56,385 nucleotides of DNA from Eikenella longinqua (GTDB lineage: Bacteria; Pseudomonadota; Gammaproteobacteria; Burkholderiales; Neisseriaceae): positions 1-56,385 of the forward strand of contig NZ_LXSL01000021.1 in NCBI RefSeq assembly GCF_001648355.1. The letters run 5' to 3'. The position numbers and the translations under genes were made by a program. Below are positions 25,247-32,926 of this stretch, piece by piece (position 1 is the stretch's first letter; the number at the start of each line of letters is the position of its first letter). Under the pieces are notes generated by a model, which saw only the letters and a list, made by a program, of their open reading frames with translations, did no database searches and had not been told where the DNA came from.

Positions 25247-25801
25247 TTAATCATTCCACCATTTTCCGTACAAGGGGCGGCCGAAATGCGCCAGCACCGC
25301 AATCATGCAGATTTCGATGGAAACAGACCAATAAATGTGCCCCATGATTTCGCTGAAATGCTCGGCAAAATTCAAGTTCCACAGCCAACCTGTTGCGCCG
25401 TCGGCATATTTCGGATTGCGGAAGCCGAAGGCGGGAATCAGCAGGCCGTGCATCACCAGCGTGATGATGATGCCGTACAACGCACCCCACCACAAACGCA
25501 TCTTCGACCAATACATCGATCCGACTACATAAACCAAAGCGAAGGCAAAGCTAAACAGCCAGTGGTATAAAGTAACCGCACCCAAAACGTGCACGCCCTG
25601 ATAGGTATAGTCTAAAGAATGCTGGTTGATGCCCAGCCAGCCCAACCAGGCGTCGATATGCGCCCCCGGCGGGGAAATTTCGCCCGGCATGCGCGGCGGG
25701 GTATTCACTTCCGAGCCCCACTTGACCAAAGAGCTGATAAAGCCGCCGATTAAAGTAGTCCACACGATAACTTGGCGGTTTTGTTTGTCCGAAAAATTCA
25801 T
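25247..25801 (-). CDS. YagU family inner-membrane protein
   Basis: 184 residues from the ATG at 25801, behind AAGGGAA; the longer frame upstream is rejected. The protein has about four membrane segments: VIVWTTLIGGFISSLVKWGSE, AVTLYHWLFSFAFALVYVVG, LWWGALYGIIITLVMHGLLIPAFG and the last helix SVSIEICMIAVLAHFG. EVNTPPRMPGEISPPGAHID and WNLNFAEHFSEIMGHIYW are typical of the YagU/DUF1440 family. In E. coli YagU is linked to acid resistance, but the biochemical role is unknown. It stands alone. Confidence 0.88.
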   Translation of the reverse strand: MNFSDKQNRQVIVWTTLIGGFISSLVKWGSEVNTPPRMPGEISPPGAHIDAWLGWLGINQHSLDYTYQGVHVLGAVTLYHWLFSFAFALVYVVGSMYWSKMRLWWGALYGIIITLVMHGLLIPAFGFRNPKYADGATGWLWNLNFAEHFSEIMGHIYWSVSIEICMIAVLAHFGRPLYGKWWND

Positions 25802-25996
25802 AGCATTCCCTTTTTTAAAAAGTAAAATTTTCAATACACTAGCAAAGGTTTTCTCTTGTTGGTGAGCGGTATTATACATAGACAGCACAAAGATGTGCGG
25901 GCTTGAGGGGTGAATATATTTTCAGGTAGCCTGCTGCCCGTTTGGCAACTGGTTGGACAAAGCGGGGCGGCGGGGTATAATCAGCGGGCAATTAGT

Positions 25997-26070
25997 CGGG
26001 GTGCTGCGCAAAGCGGCTGAGAGGATACCCGTTGTACCTGATCCGGTTAGCACCGGCGTAGGGAACTAAC
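25997..26070 (+). ncRNA. TPP riboswitch (thi box)
   Basis: The aptamer is textbook: CGGGGTGCTGCGCAAAGCGG, then CTGAGAGGATACCC, then GTACCTGATCCGGTTAGCACCGG and CGTAGGGAACTAAC. CTGAGA and the CCTGATC...CGTAGGGAA block are the thiamin pyrophosphate contact regions. It lies 200 bases upstream of cytX, with a terminator in between, which predicts that thiamin pyrophosphate turns the gene off by transcription termination. Confidence 0.97.
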
Positions 26071-26180
26071 TATGGCGGATGATGGAACCATCGCGGCGTT
26101 GGCTTGCCGGGTTGCGCTTGGAATCGAATCTGCCGGCATCCGAAGGCGAAGCTGCCTTTTTCTCAGTGCGTGTTGTGTGC
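26071..26180 (+). promoter_or_regulatory. Riboswitch expression platform with candidate antiterminator
   Basis: TTGCCGGGTT at 26104-26113 is an exact copy of ten bases around the terminator's 3' arm (26192-26201). Its GCCGGG could pair with the terminator's 5' arm CCCGGC and prevent termination. A weaker hairpin AAGGC/GCCTT with a short T run lies at 26143-26162. The open frame through this stretch is rejected as coding. Confidence 0.5.
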
Positions 26181-26205
26181 CCCGGCCTAAGTTGCCGGGT
26201 TTTTT
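26181..26205 (+). terminator. Riboswitch-controlled terminator
   Basis: CCCGGC and GCCGGG with loop CTAAGTT, followed by six T. It lies 65 bases before the cytX start codon. Confidence 0.85.
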
Positions 26206-26269
26206 GTGGCCATGTGCGGCGCGGAGGCCCGGCTGGTTTTGCAAACGAACAACTGGGAGCAGGCATCAA

Positions 26270-27496
26270 ATGGAACAAGATCAAGGCGGTAAACTTTCGG
26301 CGGGCGCTTCGGCGCTGATTTGGTTTGGGGCGGCGGTGTCGGTGGCGGAAATCCTCACCGGCATGCTGTTTGCGCCGCTGGGCTGGCGCATGGGGCTGTT
26401 GGCGGTGGCCGTCGGCCATGTGATTGGCGGGGTGTTGTTTTACCTGGCCGGGCTGATTGGGGCGCAAACGGGGCGCAGCGCGATGGAAACGGTGCAGCTT
26501 TCCTTCGGGCGGCGCGGCTCGCTGCTGTTTGCGGCGGCGAACGTGGTGCAGCTGGTGGGCTGGACGGCGATTATGATTTTCACCGGGGCGCAGGCTGTGG
26601 CGGCGCTCACGGCGGGCTGGAGCGGGGCGCAGGCCGGGTGGTGCATTATCATCGGCATGCTGATTTTGCTGTGGCTGCGTATTGGGATGCGCAATTTCAG
26701 CAAAATCAATGTGGTGTCGATGAGTACGCTGTTTTTGCTCACGCTGTGGCTGAGTTTTCAGGTAGCCTCGGGCGAGCCGGCGGCGGCTGTGCAGCAATCG
26801 GAAGCGATGAGCTTCGGGCTGGCGGTGGAGCTGGCGGCGGTGATGCCGCTGTCGTGGCTGCCGCTGGTGTCGGACTACACGCGGCGTGCGGCTAAGGCGC
26901 GCCCGGCCACGCTGGCGGCCACGCTGGCTTATTTCTGCACCAGCTCGTGGATGTATGCCATCGGTTTGGCGGCGGCGCTGTTTGCCGGCCAGAGCGAGAT
27001 TGCGCCGATGCTGCAATATGCGGGGCTGGGCGCGGCGGGGATTGTGGTGGTGGTGTTGTCTACGGTGAGCACCACGTTTTTGGATGCGTATTCGGCGGGG
27101 GTGAGCGCCCATGCCATCAGTGGGCGCTTGGGCGAAATGGCGGTGGCGGCGGGGGTAACGCTGCTGGGCGTGCTGCTGGCGCTGCTGTTTGATGTGGGGC
27201 GTTTTGAGGCGTTTCTGTATTTTATCGGCTCGGTGTTTGCGCCGATGATTGCAGTGCAGATAGCGGATTATTTTGTGCTGAAACGTGCGCCGGCGGCGGG
27301 GGCGGTGGATTGGGTGAGCCTGGCGCTGTGGCTGGCGGGCTTTGTGTTCTACCGCAAAATGCTGGAATGGCAGCCGCCTTTGGGCACCACGCTGCCGGTG
27401 ATCGCGGCCACTTTTGCGCTGACGGTGTTGGTGCGCAAGCTGCTGGCGGCGGCAAAATCCGGCGGTGCAGCTGCGGCGGGCCCGCATGGGAATTGA
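26270..27496 (+). CDS. cytX: Putative hydroxymethylpyrimidine transporter CytX
   Basis: 408 residues from the ATG at 26270, behind GGGAGCAGG. The frame is open 66 codons further upstream, but that part contains the terminator and gives a Cys/Arg-rich tail unlike the family. About twelve membrane helices of the NCS1 nucleobase permease family are present: LSAGASALIWFGAAVSVAEI at the start, then VVQLVGWTAIMIFTGAQAVAA, VMPLSWLPLVSDYTRRA and a late GSVFAPMIAVQIADYFVLKR. CytX genes under TPP riboswitches are thought to import the thiamin pyrimidine precursor HMP. A DUS in the gene is read as FQVASGE. Confidence 0.93.
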   Translation: MEQDQGGKLSAGASALIWFGAAVSVAEILTGMLFAPLGWRMGLLAVAVGHVIGGVLFYLAGLIGAQTGRSAMETVQLSFGRRGSLLFAAANVVQLVGWTAIMIFTGAQAVAALTAGWSGAQAGWCIIIGMLILLWLRIGMRNFSKINVVSMSTLFLLTLWLSFQVASGEPAAAVQQSEAMSFGLAVELAAVMPLSWLPLVSDYTRRAAKARPATLAATLAYFCTSSWMYAIGLAAALFAGQSEIAPMLQYAGLGAAGIVVVVLSTVSTTFLDAYSAGVSAHAISGRLGEMAVAAGVTLLGVLLALLFDVGRFEAFLYFIGSVFAPMIAVQIADYFVLKRAPAAGAVDWVSLALWLAGFVFYRKMLEWQPPLGTTLPVIAATFALTVLVRKLLAAAKSGGAAAAGPHGN

Positions 27497-27512
27497 GCGG
27501 GCAAGGCATGAT

Positions 27513-27543
27513 AAAAGAGGGCGCGGGCAGCGTCCTCTTTTTT
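27513..27543 (+). terminator. cytX terminator
   Basis: AAAAGAGG and CGC pair with GCG and CCTCTTTT around a short loop, with one unpaired base on each side, followed by more T. The final T bases run straight into a DUS. Confidence 0.8.
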
Positions 27544-27613
27544 CAGGTAGCCTCTAAGCGGCCGTAGGTTAGGTATGAATGCGCGATCTACATTTTTCAG
27601 GTAGCCTCAAATG

Positions 27614-27649
27614 TTTTCAGGTAGCCCTTGGTAGGCTACCTGAAAAATT
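27614..27649. terminator. Inverted DUS pair
   Basis: TTTTCAGGTAGCC and GGCTACCTGAAAAA face each other with a 7-base loop, 13 bases past the permease stop on the minus strand. Two more DUS copies lie at about 27542 and 27596. Confidence 0.65.
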
Positions 27650-27661
27650 TTTGCAAACCAA

Positions 27662-28882
27662 TCAGCCAGTAAACACAGGCAAAATATTCGCACGACTGAG
27701 GACTTGCGCAGCCACGTTGGCCAGGCCGAACAGGAATACCCACACCATCAGCCAGCGTCCGCCATACACGCTGTAGCCCTTGCCCGCGCCGAACTTTTTG
27801 CGGCAGGCGTGCAGCAGCAGGGCGGGCACGAAGGCCGTCCACACCGTGGCGGCGAAGCCGACGTAGCTGATGGCGATCACGAAGCCGGTGGGAAACAGCA
27901 GGCAGGCAACGAGCGGCGGCAGGAAGGCCAGCGCGGCGGCTTTGCTGCGCCCGGCGCGGTTGCGGCCGAAGCTGAACAGGTCGGTGAGGTAGTCGAGCAG
28001 GCCGAGGGTCACGCCGAGGAAGGAGGAGGCGATGGCCATGTAGGAGAAGAAGGAGAGCACTTTCACCAGCCCGCTGCCGGCCACTTGCGAGAGCGCGGCG
28101 AGTAGGGCGGCCACGTTGTCTTGCGCGGCAATCACGGGGGCAAACTGGCTGCGCGGCAGGTTGCCCTGCACGGCAAACTGCCACAGCACGTAGATGACCA
28201 GCGCAATCAGCGTGCCCAGCCACAGCGAGCGGGCCACTTTTTTGGCGTCGCCGCGGAAGTAGTCGAACAGGCCGGACACGTTGCCGTGGAAGCCGAAGGA
28301 GGCGAGGCACACGGGCAGGGCGGTGCCCAGGTAGATCCAGTAGTTGCCGCCGTGGCTGCCGGCCAGGGTGTCGAACAGGATGGCGCTTTGCGCGGAGCCG
28401 AGCAGGCCGCCGTTGGCCCACAGGAAGGTGATGACCATGCCGCCGATGAGGATGCTGGTGGCGCGGTCTACCCAGAAGGTGGACCACCACACGCAGCCGG
28501 CAAACACTAGGGTGAACACAATCTGCCCCACCGGCAGCGGCGCGCCGAGGGCTTGGGCGGTGAGGTTGCCGCCGGTGAAGATGTAGGCGTAGGTGAGCAG
28601 GTAGAGTACGAAGGCCACGGAGAGGCCGGTGATAATGCTCCAGCCGCGGCCGAGCAGGTCGCTCACGATGGTGTCGAAATTGGCGCCTTGGGGGTAGTGG
28701 GTGGTGGCTTCGAGAATCATCAGGCCGCTGGAGAGCATGGAAAACCAGGTGTAGAGCAGCACGGCGAGCGAGCCGGCAAACCAGATGCCGGCGGTGGCGG
28801 TGGGGTTGGCGAGCATGCCGGCGCCGACTACCGTGCCGGCAATAATCATGGCGCCGCCGAAAACGGAGGGATTTTGGTTCAT
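27662..28882 (-). CDS. Aromatic amino acid permease (Mtr/TyrP family)
   Basis: 406 residues with about eleven membrane helices. The start PSVFGGAMIIAGTVVGAGML, followed by ANPTATAGIWFAGS, is the signature of the hydroxy/aromatic amino acid permease family (Mtr, TnaB, TyrP). PVCLASFGFHGNVSGLFDYF and SYMAIASSFLGVTLGLLDY match later conserved segments. It probably imports tryptophan or tyrosine by proton symport; the sequence does not decide which. It stands alone. A hairpin lies about 130 bases upstream of its start. Confidence 0.9.
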   Translation of the reverse strand: MNQNPSVFGGAMIIAGTVVGAGMLANPTATAGIWFAGSLAVLLYTWFSMLSSGLMILEATTHYPQGANFDTIVSDLLGRGWSIITGLSVAFVLYLLTYAYIFTGGNLTAQALGAPLPVGQIVFTLVFAGCVWWSTFWVDRATSILIGGMVITFLWANGGLLGSAQSAILFDTLAGSHGGNYWIYLGTALPVCLASFGFHGNVSGLFDYFRGDAKKVARSLWLGTLIALVIYVLWQFAVQGNLPRSQFAPVIAAQDNVAALLAALSQVAGSGLVKVLSFFSYMAIASSFLGVTLGLLDYLTDLFSFGRNRAGRSKAAALAFLPPLVACLLFPTGFVIAISYVGFAATVWTAFVPALLLHACRKKFGAGKGYSVYGGRWLMVWVFLFGLANVAAQVLSRANILPVFTG

Positions 28883-28936
28883 GATGTGATGGGGTGTGGG
28901 GGAGCGTTGGCTTAGCAGAAGTATTGCTTGGCTATG

Positions 28937-28980
28937 TTTTAGCTTTGCAGGAACTCGCTTCGCACGTTTTCAGGTAGCCT
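28937..28980 (-). repeat. DUS-headed repeat, short copy (R5)
   Basis: On the minus strand: AGGCTACCTGAAAA, CGTGCGAAGCGAG, then GTTCCTGCAAAGCTAAAA. It lacks the central hairpin part of the full copies. It lies within the leader of the permease gene. Confidence 0.55.
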
Positions 28981-29015
28981 TTTGCGCTGTTGGCGGGCAA
29001 CGGGGAAAAGGCGGG

Positions 29016-29046
29016 AAATAAAACCGCCGCCCCGAAAAAGCGGCGG
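29016..29046 (-). terminator. Hairpin with T tail upstream of the permease
   Basis: On the minus strand CCGCCGC pairs with GCGGCGG around TTTTTCGGG, followed by TTTTATTT. A TATAAT lies 11 bases upstream on the same strand (29057-29062), with a poor -35. It either ends upstream transcription or attenuates the permease transcript. Confidence 0.6.
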
Positions 29047-29101
29047 CTGCGGCAGGATTATACGGATTGCGGCTTGGTTTGACTATAAAGTTGCGGGGAA
29101 G

Positions 29102-29206
29102 AGGCTACCTGAAAGCGCCAGCTTCGGCGCAGCTAAAACGATGTCTTGACACAGTCAAGGCTGAGTTTCTGCGAAGCTAAAGCGCCAGCTTCAGCGCAGC
29201 TAAAAT
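29102..29206 (+). repeat. DUS-headed repeat, longest copy (R6)
   Basis: DUS 29102-29114, then GCGCC-AGCTTC-GGCGC (small perfect hairpin), AGCTAAAACGATG, TCTTGAC-ACA-GTCAAG (perfect stem), GCTGAGTTTCTGCGAAGC, TAAAGCG and a second CCAGCTTCAGCGCAGCTAAAA. The outer AGCTAAAA blocks flank the core. Confidence 0.85.
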
Positions 29207-29279
29207 GCTGCCGAAGCGTTGCCGGGCATCGATGCGGGGCGGCGTAGGCTTGAGCGGCGTGAATAGGCTTTGGTTTTTC

Positions 29280-29395
29280 AGGTAGGTGTTGATGAGCAGG
29301 TTTTCCGCTGCCACCAGCGAGAAAGTGCCGATGAGGCGGCGTCGGTTTTGGCTGGCGATGGTTTTGAGGGTTTGGAAGGCGGTGGGGGCGGGCAT
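29280..29395 (-). pseudogene. ABC transporter scrap
   Basis: About 38 residues (from MPAPTAFQTLKTIASQNRRR to GTFSLVAAENLLI) look like the first membrane helix of an ABC exporter of the fused permease/ATPase type. The sequence then runs into a degenerate DUS (TTTTCAGGTAGG) and repeat R6, and no further ABC motifs follow. Probably the remnant of a deleted gene. The resemblance is short and could be chance. Confidence 0.35.
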
Positions 29396-29502
29396 GGGCG
29401 GTGTGTGTGAGTGTTTGGATGAATGGTTTTCAGGTAGCCGCATGATACGGGAAGGCTACCTGAAAATGTATTGGCATCGGATTGCAAAGGAATGCGGTTT
29501 GG

Positions 29503-29543
29503 TTTTCAGGTAGCCTGTATGCCGGTGGAGGCTACCTGAAAAT
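29503..29543. terminator. Inverted DUS pair
   Basis: TTTTCAGGTAGCCT and AGGCTACCTGAAAAT face each other just past the stop of the membrane-protein gene. Two more DUS copies lie at about 29430 and 29453. Confidence 0.6.
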
Positions 29544-29563
29544 TTGGGCGGCGGGCGCGAACG

Positions 29564-30417
29564 TTATTCCTCTTTGAAAAACAAATCGCGGTACACCGCA
29601 TAGGGCAGGAGAAACAATATGGGCAGGAAGGCCAGCATGATGAGGATAACCAGCAGCACGACCAGCCAGCCCATACCGGATGATGCTGATAGCGAGCTCA
29701 GCAGCCCGATTAGAAACACGGTGCTGAATATCGTGCCGCAGAAGGCAAGGCCGACATAAAGGGCACACAATATCGCGCCGACGATATTGCGGAGGAAGCC
29801 TTTGCAGCTCAGGCCGACGGCGCGGAACAGTTTTTCGTTTTGCAAGATAATCAGCGTGGGCACGAGGAAGGTGAGCGCCAGGTAAACGACGAAGAAACCG
29901 ATATTCAAGGCGTTCATGCCGGCCGGCATATCGTTTTGCCTGCTGTAGGCGAAAGCTTCTAAGCCGTCTAAACCATCATTACCAAGTAGAATGAATATGG
30001 CTATGCCGTACAGGAAGGAGAGCGCCAGGCTGAACAGGCCTGCGCCGAGCAGGGATTTGCCGTTTTTCCAGAAGCCGGTGAGGAAGATATCGCCGATGCC
30101 GAAGTTGCCACGCTGTTCGAGGCTCTGCGCGGCATAGGCGATGCCGGCTAGGATAACCATCATGAACAGCGGTTGCAGCAACATGCCAATAAAAGGCAGC
30201 AGAATGATGACGAAGTTGGCAAGCAGGATCAGCAGCGACGCGCCCAGCCATTTGATTGGCTGCTGCTTGAACAGTCGCCAGACGTTGCGCAGCCAAACGA
30301 GCGCGTGGCCGGGGCCGACGGATTGCGGTTCGCCGAGATAGCCGTCGGCATCGCGGCTGGGCTGTTCTTCGGCGGGGGGGAGGGCGGAGCGTAGCGGTCG
30401 AATTCGGGGGTGTTCAT
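29564..30417 (-). pseudogene. BPSS1780-like membrane protein, out of frame at a C run
   Basis: The natural start ATG at 30417 reads MNTPEFDRYAPPSPP and then hits a run of seven C on the coding strand (30374-30380), after which its frame is meaningless. With eight C it continues as AEEQPSRDADGYLGEPQSVG, PGHALVWLRNVWRLFKQQPI, KWLGASLLILLANFVIILLP and on into the long frame ending AVYRDLFFKEE. The joined product has about 284 residues with roughly six membrane helices, matching the BPSS1780-type membrane family of beta-proteobacteria, which has no known function. A homopolymer in the first 20 codons is where Neisseriaceae phase-variable genes carry their switch. Sequencing error is the alternative. 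Confidence 0.8.
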
Positions 30418-30719
30418 GATGGCTTGGCTGTGGTGAGGATAGGGCTATATTTTAACTGAAGAAGACTGTGGACGCAGGGGGCGGCGGCTTGGTGGGCGGC
30501 GGGTTGTGGGGAAAATGCACGGCGGCAAAGGCTGGGTTTCTCGGAGGGGGAAGGGCTACCTGAAAACGCAGTTGCATTACATTGACAAGCAAGGCGGTTT
30601 GTTTTCAGGTAGCCCGAAGGAGGCGCGATAGGCTACCTGAAAAACAAGGGCTACCTGAAAATCTGTTTTACCCAAATCGCAGGGCATGATTGTTTTCAGG
30701 TAGCCTTTGTTGTGTGCGT
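30418..30719. other. Intergenic DUS cluster before recG 3' end
   Basis: About 300 bases with five DUS copies (near 30556, 30602, 30630, 30649, 30694), in mixed orientation, which can form alternative hairpins. No gene seen. Confidence 0.7.
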
Positions 30720-32759
30720 TCACACGCCGAGATAGGCTTCGCGGCTGGCGAGCCAGCGGTCGAGGTGGCGCTCTACGATGTCGGGGTGATGGGCGATGAG
30801 CTCGGGGGCGAGCTGGCGGGCGGCTTCGAGCAGGGGCAGGTCTTGTTCCAAATCGGCGAAGCGCAGCATGGGCAGGCCGCTTTGGCGGGCGCCGAGGAAT
30901 TCGCCGGGGCCGCGGATGTTGAGGTCTTGGCGGGCGATTTCGAAGCCGTCGGTGTGTTCGTAGATCACTTTGAGGCGGGCTTTGGCGGTGTCGCCCAGGG
31001 GCTCGGCAAACAGCAGCACGCAGCTGGATACGGCCGCGCCGCGCCCCACGCGCCCGCGCAGTTGGTGCAGTTGCGAAAGCCCCATGCGCTCGGCGTGTTC
31101 GATCACCATCAGCGCGGCGTTGGGCACGTCCACGCCCACTTCGATCACGGTGGTGGCCACCAGCACATGAATGCGGCCGGCGGCAAATTCGGCCATCACG
31201 GCGGCTTTGTTGGCGGCTTTCATGCGGCCGTGCACCAGGCCGACGGTGAGCTCGGGCAGGGCGGCTTGCAGCTCGGCGAGCGTGTCGGTGGCGGTTTGCA
31301 GTTGCAGCACTTCGCTCTCTTCAATCAGCGGGCACACCCAATAGGCCTGCTGCCCTTTTTTGCAGGTGGCCAGCACGAAGCCTTCCACTTCGCGGCGGCG
31401 CAGGTTGTTTACCAGGCGGGTTTTGATGGGGGTGCGGCCGGGCGGCAGCTCGTCGATAATGGATACATCGAGGTCGGCGAAGAAGCTCATGGCCAGGGTG
31501 CGCGGGATGGGGGTGGCCGACATCATGAGCTGGTGCACGTCGCGGCCCTTGTTTTTCAGGGCGAGGCGCTGGGCGACGCCGAAGCGGTGTTGCTCGTCCA
31601 CAATCACCAGGCCGAGGTTGTGGAAGGATACGTCGTCTTGAAACAGGGCGTGGGTGCCCACGGCGAGGCAGATGCGGCCGTCGGCGAGCGCGGCTTTGGC
31701 CTGCTCTTTTTCTTTCTTTTTGAGGCTACCTGAAAGCCAGGCCACACTGATGCCGAGCGGTTCGAGCCATTGGCGGAATTTGATGTGGTGTTGTTCGGCG
31801 AGGATTTCGGTGGGCGCCATCACGGCCACTTGGGCGCCGGCTTCGATGGCGGCGAGCGCGGCGAGCGCGGCTACGATGGTTTTGCCGCTGCCCACGTCGC
31901 CTTGCAGCAGGCGGTGCATGGGGTGGGGCTGGGCGAGGTCTTGGCGGATTTCGGCCAGCACGCGCTGTTGGGCGGCGGTGAGGGCGAAAGGCAGGCTCTG
32001 CACCAGGTGCTCGGCGAGGCTGCCGTCTCCTTCCAGCGGCATGGCTTGGCCGCTGAGGCGCTGGGCGCGGGCGAGGCGCATGGAGAGCTGCTGGGCGAGC
32101 AGTTCGTCGAACTTGAGGCGCTGCCAGGCGGGCAGGCTGCCGTCGGAAAGCTGGCTGACGCTATATTCGGGCGGCGGGGCGTGCAGGAGGTGCAGGCTGG
32201 GGGCGAGCGGGGGGAGTTTGAGGCGGGCGAGCAGGTTTTCAGGTAGCGTGTCGGCGAGGTCGGTGTGCTCGAGGGCTTGGCGGATGATGCGGCGCAGGGT
32301 AGGCTGGCTGAGGCCGGATACGGTGGGGTAAACGGGGGTGAGGCTTTCGGCGAGGCTTTGGCCGGCGGCGTCGCGGATTTTGGGGTGCACCATTTCGTCG
32401 CCGAAAAAGCCGTGGCGGATTTCGCCGATGGCGCGGATGCGTTTGCCTACGGCAAGCTGTTTTTGCTGGCTGGGATAGAAGTGGATGAAGCGCAGGTGGA
32501 GCACGCTGCCGGAGTGGTCGCGGATTTGTACGATGAGCTGGCGGCGGGGGCGGAATTGCACTTCTTGGTGGGTGACTTCGCCTTCTACTTGGCAGGAGAG
32601 GCCGACGGGGGCGTCTTTGATGGGGGTGAGGTGGGTTTCGTCTTCGTAGCGCAGGGGGAGGTGCAGCACGGCGTCCCACAGGCTGCGGATGTGCAGCTTG
32701 GCGAGTTTGCCGGCGGTGGTGTCGGTAAGCTTGGGTTGTTGTTTGAAGCTGGGGCTCAT
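30720..32759 (-). CDS. recG: ATP-dependent DNA helicase RecG
   Basis: 679 residues from the ATG at 32759; the longer frame adds DUS-encoded residues (KPFSGSPFP). RecG reverses stalled replication forks and processes branched intermediates. Order: wedge/OB domain (GLSCQVEGEVTHQEVQFRPRR), Walker A RLLQGDVGSGKTIVAALAAL near residue 290, DEQHRFG box II, MSATPIPRTLAM motif III, then the C-terminal lobe with VATTVIEVGVDVPNAALMVI and QLRGRVGRGA. Two DUS-like copies lie in the gene: one is complete (LSGSLKKKEK) and one has decayed (TLPENLLA). Confidence 0.96.
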   Translation of the reverse strand: MSPSFKQQPKLTDTTAGKLAKLHIRSLWDAVLHLPLRYEDETHLTPIKDAPVGLSCQVEGEVTHQEVQFRPRRQLIVQIRDHSGSVLHLRFIHFYPSQQKQLAVGKRIRAIGEIRHGFFGDEMVHPKIRDAAGQSLAESLTPVYPTVSGLSQPTLRRIIRQALEHTDLADTLPENLLARLKLPPLAPSLHLLHAPPPEYSVSQLSDGSLPAWQRLKFDELLAQQLSMRLARAQRLSGQAMPLEGDGSLAEHLVQSLPFALTAAQQRVLAEIRQDLAQPHPMHRLLQGDVGSGKTIVAALAALAAIEAGAQVAVMAPTEILAEQHHIKFRQWLEPLGISVAWLSGSLKKKEKEQAKAALADGRICLAVGTHALFQDDVSFHNLGLVIVDEQHRFGVAQRLALKNKGRDVHQLMMSATPIPRTLAMSFFADLDVSIIDELPPGRTPIKTRLVNNLRRREVEGFVLATCKKGQQAYWVCPLIEESEVLQLQTATDTLAELQAALPELTVGLVHGRMKAANKAAVMAEFAAGRIHVLVATTVIEVGVDVPNAALMVIEHAERMGLSQLHQLRGRVGRGAAVSSCVLLFAEPLGDTAKARLKVIYEHTDGFEIARQDLNIRGPGEFLGARQSGLPMLRFADLEQDLPLLEAARQLAPELIAHHPDIVERHLDRWLASREAYLGV

Positions 32760-32766
32760 GGGGAAT

Positions 32767-32822
32767 GGGCTACCTGAAAATGGTTTGGCTGCGGCCAAGG
32801 CTGGGTTGGGCGAAGCGAAAAC
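32767..32822 (+). repeat. DUS-headed repeat, divergent copy (R7)
   Basis: GGGCTACCTGAAAATGG, then TTTGGC-TGC-GGCCAAGGCTG, GGTTGGGCGAAGCGAAAACG. The stem TTGGC/GCCAA is kept although the loop differs. It lies just upstream of recG on the other strand. Confidence 0.5.
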
Positions 32823-32926
32823 GGGTGGCGGGATTGTACTGGAGTGGGTGGGTTTCAGGTAGCCTTAAGCCTAGTGATGTATGGTGGTAGTTCGATAATA
32901 ATAAAAAAGTAATAATTTCTGGACAA

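Noticed and set aside
26072..26269. N-terminal extension of cytX from the ATG just after the riboswitch
   Set aside because: It would place the riboswitch terminator inside the coding sequence and gives a Cys/Arg-rich tail unlike NCS1 permeases.
26066..27487. 473-codon minus-strand frame opposite cytX
   Set aside because: Its Arg/His/Gln-rich composition is typical of an antisense shadow; the plus strand has a riboswitch, terminator, ribosome site and a clear permease.
30418..30719. Possible CRISPR array from closely spaced short repeats
   Set aside because: The repeats are DUS copies in both orientations with irregular spacing, and no cas gene is present in the window.
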